A DNA stretch of 64,000 nt. Origin: Cylicocyclus nassatus (lineage: Eukaryota > Nematoda > Chromadorea > Rhabditida > Strongylidae). Shown here in pieces: positions 47,901-56,900 of the stretch. The notes under the pieces were generated by a model, which worked only from the letters and a program-made list of their open reading frames with translations, was not told where the DNA came from and made no database searches. The position numbers and the translations under genes were made by a program. Location: positions 88,430,636 through 88,494,635 of the forward strand of contig CATQJL010000112.1 of assembly GCA_958299035.1 (NCBI GenBank), written 5' to 3'. The first letter of the stretch is position 1; the number at the start of each line of letters is the position of its first letter.

Positions 47901-50900
47901 TTACTTTAACGGCGCTCACATTCACTTTTGCTTTCGTGTTAATAGACACTTTTGCATCAACTGAAATACTCTGCTAATACTAAGCAAGAAAACACTCTTC
48001 AAAACATTTCAAAAAGGGGCCGGTCTCAGCCTCTACCCATCTTTAATCGAGAAGTAGTGTTAGGACGACGTTGACTCGGCTTGCAAAAGCAGGTAGCCCA
48101 CTCGGAAAGCAGATTTATTAGTGCTGGCAAATTCTTACGCCAATAGAATTCTCGAAAAAAACTGCATACGCTAACATTATCATAACTAGGGTCAAGCAAG
48201 AGGTGTGGCGCACAATCACTAGATACTCCTCCCCCCCCCCTAGTTGCTATCTCAATAAGCCTAAACTGTTGCACACCTAAGATAGGCGTAACTTACAAGT
48301 CCTTCGAGCATAACGAATACATATTTGAAGTTAACATGTCTAATGCATGTGAACCAAGTTTGAGCGAATTTTGAAACCCAGATTCTGAGCCATCTGAATG
48401 AAATGTGACGAAAGCGAAAAATGTGACGAATGAGATTTTGGTTGTTTTCAAACATGATAAGCTTTGTCTCAGAAGTGAGTTACAGTCTGCCCCAATCTCA
48501 ACCAGGCCAAAATTGGCATGGCGGGAGTCCGCCTCGCTACGGTTTCGCGGTCACGCCCAAGGCCTGCTTCTCCGCTCTCTTTTCAATCCTTTTGCTCTCT
48601 CCGATTGCATGCATATGCAGCACACTGCTAGCACTGCGAGCGCGCAAATTTACGCCAACAGTTCGGCCTGATCCCGATTGGAGCAGACAGTAGCTACCTT
48701 TTCTGCACTCAATACAAAGAATACTACTCCTTTTTTGTACATTACAGAACAACCGCTCCAACTGACCTTTAAACTGCGAAAGTCAACCAAAATCTCGTTT
48801 GTCACATTTTTCGCCTTTGGCGCTTTCACCAACTATTACTTAGAGCAAAGAAGACGAATCAGACTCAAACCATTTCTGTAAAACTACGAGATTTAGGCGG
48901 ATCGAATTGTATATACATTATTCGCGATAAACTTTTTTAGAGGTGAGTTAGTGAGGTGTGGCACAACCCCAAAAAGATATGGCTGCCACACCTTTTTCTG
49001 GGGTTGGTGCCACACCCATTTACCATGTCACAAAAACAATTTTAGCGAGCAGTAATTATATGGGTCGATAGCATAAATTTCGAAGTATTCACAGCAGTAA
49101 TTTGAACCTGATTTGTCTAAGTAACTCTGAATAAGTTGCGGAGAGCACAACCTTCAGAAGCAAAAAATGGGACAAATGAGATTTTGGCTTGCTTCTAATT
49201 CCACAGTCTAGCGGTGTGAGCAGAATTTCTGAGGTGAGCAAAAAAGATTCTGCATTGTATTGGGTGCAAAAAGAGGTAGCTAATTACCTCTAAACAAATT
49301 AATCATGTGCGAAAATGACCAGTTTACTCAGATGGCCCATAACTGGAGACTTAAAAATTCGCTCCAACGTCTAGAAGGATTATTTGACATGCTGATTATG
49401 GATATATGTATTGTAGTCGTTCTGCTTGGTAGGGCCTCTTTATTATGCCTCCTTGTTATACTACAGTAGGTTTGACAAATTAATCTTTCTTGTGCTTGTA
49501 TTTTGCATAAAGGAGTTATCAGAGAAATTGTTCACGAATATCGTGTTATCGCTGTTATCACTATTACTCGACTATGGCCCCTTCCCTTTTTAGCTCTTTA
49601 AAAGGACCTCCCAGGTGTGGCGCACCACAACTCACGCTTGACCTTGATCAACTATCATGCTTCTGTCCTTTATTTTTTGCAAGCATTTATATGAGGCACA
49701 ATCTGTGAGATTTGCGTGATCTCGGTTGCATAGCTAATACGCAAGCGCCTCCATCAAATGGTCTTAAAGACTACATTCCTGTAATAAAACTGTTTTTGGT
49801 CAAAGTGGCCTTTTTGAATGAAATCTACCCTTTGCTTCAACCATGTCGGCTGCTGGAAGGCGGGGCTTCGTGACCTGGGAGGCGACTGCTCGCGTCTGCG
49901 ACAAAGTCGGCGGCTCCCTCGCGAACATGCTTTCTGATCATTTTCTAGCCTTAATTGAGCCATGAAGCCCCGCCTTCCAGCCGCCGATCTGGTTTAAGCA
50001 AAAGGTATGCTATTCCATAAAGCTTTCAACGCTTATTAGAATCTGTTTTTCTTGTCTGCCGAAGTTCTCTGGATGACGAGATATGATCGTTTGGGTTGAA
50101 GTAAATGCGCAAGTAAGAGAAATGTTTCAAAAATGTTCTTAATGGTCCAAAGTTGAACATGAGAGTACTTCAGGCAATGGAAACCTTTTTCTAATATGCT
50201 TAAGCTCAACACTGCTTTATTTGAGCTCTAGGGCGACCGTAACAATTGATTTTACCTAATTTCTGCGTGCATTTTGCTATAAAACCCTTATAACTCAGCG
50301 TCCAGAAGCGTTTGCAAACATTGAAAAAAGATGTGGTACTAGCGTACAGAGCTATTCATGATGATATATTAGTAAATTTGAATCTAATTTTTAGATTTTT
50401 TAGATTATTCATGGTAGATTTTACTTGGAGAGGCCTGAATAAATACACTTTCCTTGTTATATTGAACCGCTCAAACTCTCTCTTTATACCCATAAATTTT
50501 AATTAAGTTTTCTTTTTTGCGACCCATTCTGTTAAGAGTTTGCGCTGGCCATGCCAAACAAGCACCGTCGTCGTCCGGGAGCATTCTTTCGCACATACAC
50601 TGTGTTTTGCGCAACTCGTCAGCTTAGCTCTCTCGCTTATCGCTCATTGCCTTTGGTATCTGTAGAGCTGAAGCTGGATGAAGAAGCATACCGGAAGTGT
50701 GCAGATGAGATCTTACCTGCGCAACCAAACGACTAGGACTTCGATACCACCATAAAGATAATCAAAAGCTATTTCCTCCAAAGAGACACTCATCAGAATA
50801 AGGTTTGATGCCTAAGGGTAAGTTGCCCTCCGCTCACACCAACGTACTCCCGTTCCGCGAGTACGCGAAATTCTTGAGCGGACAGACGAGGATGCTAGAC

Positions 50901-53900
50901 TCAAGGAGTTGGACTACAAGGCGATGAAAATGCAACTTGTTGCAAGTCTTCAAGATCCCTCACTTAGAAAAGTTCGCCTTCGGATAATTCGTCGACTGGG
51001 TGCTCACAAGGACGGAGCACCGTCAACGATCTAAGACCTAATCACGGGCTCCAAAAATTTCACTGCCTTGAAGGTGAATAATACGGACATGGAAGGCACT
51101 CGCGATATCCATGCTGTATTGAGAAAAAAGGTAAATTGCTTTATGTGCGGGAAACCATATTTCAGAAGAAACTGTCCACAATCTGGTAACACTAGTCGGA
51201 AGAAGCGGAGGGAAAGCAGCCCACTTTTGCCGCAGACGACAGCCAAAAAATGTGATCGCTTTCGACGCCGAGAAGGTGCGGGATTACATCGAGTTGTAGT
51301 TGGAGGATGTTCCCTCAAACTACAGAAGGACACGAATGCGGATATAACCTGATTTCGTGTAAGGCCTGAAAGAGAACAAGATCGACTTTTCTGGAACCCT
51401 GTGTGATGCCTGTGAAAACTGCAGACGGGAATCTGATGCAGATAGATGGTAAATTTTTGGCCGATTTCGAGGTCAAAGCTCGAATTACAAGGAAAACCGT
51501 TTATGGAAACGAAATTTGCTACGTCATCGAGGGCTCGAATTGATTGGGATTGGACGGTGTACCCAGTTGCCGGCATACAAGAAGCTAAAGGACAGCTACA
51601 ACTGCAGAAAGGTAACTATGTAGCAAAAGAAATTTTGAGAAGTGGTCGCCGATTTGAAGAAGAAATATGCGGGAGCCTTCAACAGCGACTTGGAAAGCAC
51701 GAAGAAAACGTTAAGTTAATTTTGAAGAGCGATGCTGTGCTGTGCCAGTCTTCCAGAAACAGAGACCAGTCCTATAGCAGGAGAAGCAGAAATCAATCGA
51801 CTGGTAGCCAAAGGAGTTATTTCTGCGTTAGACTCACTCAGAGTGGACCGCGCCAATAGTCGCCGTCAAAAAATGGCAGGATTTGGCTTTGCGCCAACTT
51901 CTCGACAGAACTCAACGATGCATTGCAACTGCTTCAGCATCCATTGCCCATGGTAGAGGACGTACTCACAAAATGGAGGCCAGCTCTTCCCTCAACTTGG
52001 CCTAGCCAAGGCTTGTTTACAAGTGGAAGTTGAAGAGCATTAAAGGGATGCTGACTATTAACACACAAGGGTTTATATTGCTAAAATCGATTGCCATTTC
52101 GGCACCAGATATATTCCAGCAGATTATGGAATCCTTGATAAGCGGACTTGATGAAGTAGCCGCTTATCTTGATGACATTATAGCTCGTAGTAAAGCTCGA
52201 TCAGTTGAGGTGAACTCAACTTAGCCCATCAGTTGAGCTTAGGTCAGGTTAACTGATGACTGCCCACCTTCCCATGCTGTAATCATGGCAAGTGAACTGA
52301 TAGTTGGCCATCCATCCACGTGCTGCAGTCAACTGTTCCACATCCGTTCACGTTGAGTTGAACTGAACGTGAACGGATGTTAGAGGAATGCAAATAGTGT
52401 GCAAAGGAGGAGACGCAGACAAGAATCCCGTAAGTTGCTCCTGAGTAGCTTACGATACACATCAGTCGCCCAAAAAATGCAGATAAAATCGGCGCAAAAC
52501 TCCACAACCGCGCCCGAAAAGGAGAGGATCGATAAACAGCTGATTTTGGCGAGGAAAACAAAAAAAAACAAATTCTTCTTTTTTTGTAAACCTTGCTGAT
52601 TTATTTCACTAGCTGCCCAAAACAAGAACTCATTTATTCATTTCATTAAATTTACGCTGCAACCATTTCGTTTTTTCATAGAAATTTCGTCACAAGTTTT
52701 GTTTTTGTTTTATCCATGCATTTGCTGGGCGAAATCCTTGATAGCAGTCATCATCGATTGCGAAAGTGGCTGCTATCAAAGATTGGCCGCGATGCATCAA
52801 AAGGTGTGTCGTTAGACGGATTCGAACCACAACCCCGTGCTTGCAATTCCAATCGCTTACCGTTTGATCAAACCAATTCAAGTGATTTCTTTTTCAAAAA
52901 CACACTCGATTTAATGCCTCGGAAGCGATCCGCATCCAGATCAATAGCTCGCCGGATGCTAGACTGAGGCGTGATGAGATCAACTCCAGTCCGCGTCGAG
53001 AAAGACGCCTTGATGGGGGGTTTACTAGGGGCCTATTATTACGGGAAAGAGTTATGAAGAACAACGCCGAAACTTGAAAGCTTCGGGAGGATCAAAGATT
53101 ATGGATTCACGCCAAATTAGAAAAATGCACCTTTCTGATGCCAGAGATTTGTTACTTAGGTTGCACCATCGACAAAAGCGGATGCCGGCCGAATCCAAAG
53201 AGGAGTGAAGTCATTTAGCAAACACCGAAGAACATAGCGGATGTTCGTTCATTCCTCGGCATGAACAACTCTATGGATTATTCGTAGTTTGGATGCGCGA
53301 GCTCAGAGTGCCCTTGGACGCATTGCCCAAGAAGCATGCAAGGTTCGAATGGATAGAGAGATACTAAAACGCATTCAAGTGTGTCAAGGAAGTCCTAGAA
53401 TCCGATCTACTTCTCACATATTTCGATACTGACTTGCAGATAGTGGCAGCTGTCGACGCATCAGATTACAGAATCGGGGTGTAATTCTGCACAAAATGCC
53501 GGAAGGGACAGAAAAGCCTGGTATCTGCCATGCAAACCGAAACCTCACAACCTGCAGAACAGATTTACGGACATAGTGAGAAGGAAGGACTTGCACTGGT
53601 TTTTGCAGTTCGTAAGTGCCATCGGTATATATAAACGCCTTTCAGATTGCTCACCGATCACAAGCCGCTGCTACACACTTTTGGACCAAAAAGATGGTTC
53701 TGTGTACATAGCGAACAGCTGCAACGGTGGGAACTTAATCTACTCGCGTGATTCTACTCGCGTACGACTTCGACCTGGAGTACCGCAAAACGCCTGGATC
53801 TGGACAGGCCAATACATTATCTTGACTGATCCTTCCATGGCCATTCCAAACCGAAGACGCCGCTATAGCGAATATAGAAGATGATGTGCGACACAGTCAA

Positions 53901-56900
53901 GCTGCTACTATACGAGCGTTACCAGTAACCCGGAAAAATATTGAAGAAAAATCGCGTAAGGACGAGTTCTTTTGCAAGTTATACTTATGCTGCAATCAAA
54001 AGCAGGGCCATTTAAGAAAGAACATATTAGAAACTGTATAGCACTGAGAGACAGTTTATAAGTGTAAAACGGACGTTTGTAATATGTTCACAAATAGTCA
54101 TTCCAGCCTCGCTGCGCCAAGAGGTTTTGAAGCAGTTTCACGAGGAAAACACTGGAATAGCAAAGATGAGTATGCTTGCGAGAGGATTCGCATACTGGAT
54201 AGGCATCAACAGAGACAATGAAACTCAGTGCGACGCTGTAGGGAATGAGAAAACAGCCAAGATACAATGCAGACTTTGTTGCATTTGTGGAAAGTGAAAG
54301 ACATACCATAGAATCGGCTTCAAATTGACTACGCAGGGCCGTCGAATGGTAAGGTGATCTCATTGTAGTTGACGCTTACTTGAAATGGCCTGAAGTTCAA
54401 GTTTGAGATGCCTACATCGTCAACAACGCTACCCTGAAAAACCCTGATCGCTATTTGCACGATATGGAAATCAGCGAGTGATCGTGTCCGATCACGGAAT
54501 GCAGTTTGCAGCAAAGGAGTTCCAAGACTTTTGTGAAGAGCAAAGAATCAAGCATGTGCGTTTACCACCATTCCATCCGCAATCTGGACAAGCGGAGAGG
54601 TTTGTGGATATCTTTAAAAGGATCTTCCAGAAAATCAGGGAGGGAGGAATAGCAGAAAAGCTCGCGGAGTTCCTCAGTCTTATCGACGAACGCCATGTGC
54701 AACTGCTCCAGGACAATTTTTGCTTCCCGAGCTGCTCTTCGGACGTCACATAAAGACACCACTGTTGCTGCTGAACGAAGACTCCAAAGAAAAGGAATGG
54801 GCAATGAAATAGAGAAGAAGTTCAACCGCCGTCACAGAGCACGAAAGATGGCGTATCAACCACAAGATGCCGTGTGGGCAAGTGATTTCTGCTTGGGATG
54901 TGAACATGTATTCCTGCTCGTGTTAAGAAACGCTAAGGATAAGCATATACAATGTGCAAACGGAAGAAGACTAGCTGGAGACGACATGCGAACCAGATAC
55001 ACAGTGGATCAAGTACGGAGAGCCGTCGTGAGTCCTCACACACCACGCGTCTGAAGAAGACCGAATGGACAACCATAGACGTCACTAACCACCAAGCCAC
55101 TTCAAGCACTTCAGTGGCACCGACCGAACCAAGCCGCCATCGCCGTTCACCAGAACGCCTTCAAGTATACAGATAATTGCCGGGGGTAGGCGGCCATGCG
55201 ATTTATGAGCAGACGGGCACCGGAAAAATAGTTCGCTGATTTTTTGCGGCCCGCTTGCAGATATTTGGAATGATTTTGGCGAAATTTCCGATGAATGCTT
55301 GAAGAATAAGTTGCGGTCCACTGGCCGCATTCTCGCGGACCGACGAGAATATGCAAAATTGTTGAGGGCCACACGGTCCTTTCTGAAGGACCGCACAGCC
55401 CGTAGGTACCTTCCGCTTAAAGAGGGTACCCCAAGCTTGGGTAATTAAACCATCGATGAGACCTCTGCCAAACAGAGTCTCACCTTTGTTCGGCGTACGC
55501 TCAAAACTGCGTAAAAAGAGTCCGAGCGCTTGCTGAGTTTGGCCAGCGCTCACTGAAAGGAATCATCTGGGAGCGCTCAGAAAATGCTCGCTGGCAGAAT
55601 ATGAGACCGTGAAGGAAGTGCCGTCCGCTGAAGATTTGGCCACGCCCCAAAATTCTGCTGACCGCTTGCAGAAAAGCGCGAGTTTGCGGACGGCCTGCCC
55701 CTGGTGATTACCTGAGTAGATCCTTATTTTAGAGTGTACCATTGTTCATCGTGGGAGAGAGTGTTGTTAGATTGAATCTCGCTCGCTCTTGATGGCTAAG
55801 GCTGAGGCAACCTATGTGGCTGCGGCGTACCCTCTGCACCTTGATATATTTAAGTGTTGCTGTGTCTGTTATCAAATTGACCCTAGTGAGCCCGCGGCAT
55901 ATACGCTGATGTGTATACGGAAAATCTTTATGTTTTTCTATTAAATTGTCAAGGCTCAACGTGTTCTATTACAGTACAAAATAGTACGGTGCTTTGAGAA
56001 AGCATACAAACAATTCATAGCAGGCAAAGACTGCGGACGTATCGGCGCCTCTCTGATCGAGCGCTCTTTCGTTTCTTCGTTTCTCTCACCACTTGCTGTC
56101 TCGCCCATGCACGACTTATCTTAACCAGACGCAACGGCGTTCAATCTTTGCGTATTATATATCGCATAAGTTAAAATAACGTAGAGCATAATAACAGGAA
56201 GCAGAATTTTTCCATGCGGCCCAACTAGGCATGAATTCAGGGGTAGGGAAATGTTTGAGCGAAATAAAATATGCGCCTGATTCTAAGATGTTGTTTTATG
56301 ATTTGCGGCCACTAGGTCCAATCTTAATAAAATGACAGAGATTAATTCGACGTTTTGCTTACCTAAATCCATTCCCAACTGCAACGGAATGGACGTCCTT
56401 ACCTTTTAGAGCTTTCACTTTCTCAGGAGAACTGCTGGAAATTGGAGCTGTATTAATTTCAAAAAAAACGCAAAGCAGTATACCGTTCAACAATATCACC
56501 AAGGCCCAATTGACCAACATCATTGCAACCCCACGCATATACTTCATTGTCAAATGTTAGTATCATGCTATGAGTGCAGCTAATGGCAACCTGAAGCAGG
56601 TAGAATCACTGTAAGCTCAATCATTTTGAGTGTCCAGTAATTACCTTTTTAATTCCAATCCTCTTTGGAAGGTCCTCCACAGGTCGAAGGGTAATTGAAC
56701 TTGGATCTAGCGCATACAAGGTCGAACTTGCTGCACGTTGGGCAAGCTGTGAAGTAACGTTCAGAGCACTGTTATGCGGACGGAGCATCTAAATTTAACA
56801 CTAAAAATCAAGAAGAAGAGTAGTAAAAAATACCCGAAACGCATCAACTGCACGTGGTCGGGCCACTGGATCAAGCTGTAGCAGTTCCCGGATTAACACT

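Larger units (their letters stand above)
52182..53034. mobile_element. Insertion in Gypsy copy 2 with probable ATTAT duplication
   Basis: ATTAT occurs at 52177-52181 and again at 53035-53039; removing the insert restores the RT sequence of copy 1. The ends share AGYYC and TAGTAAA in inverted orientation. The interior has a 15-bp perfect hairpin at 52340-52380 and a tRNA-like block. No protein. Confidence 0.65.
50670..55973 (+). mobile_element. Second Gypsy copy, 5'-truncated and heavily decayed
   Basis: Same family as 5382-10287. It starts within gag ([17 protein letters not shown]) with no 5' LTR and keeps the order knuckle, RT, RNase H, integrase, 3' LTR. It is split by insertions at 52182-53034 and 55171-55713. 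Stops and indels are throughout. It occupies most of the 8.6-kb intron of the NEK-like gene. Confidence 0.88.
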
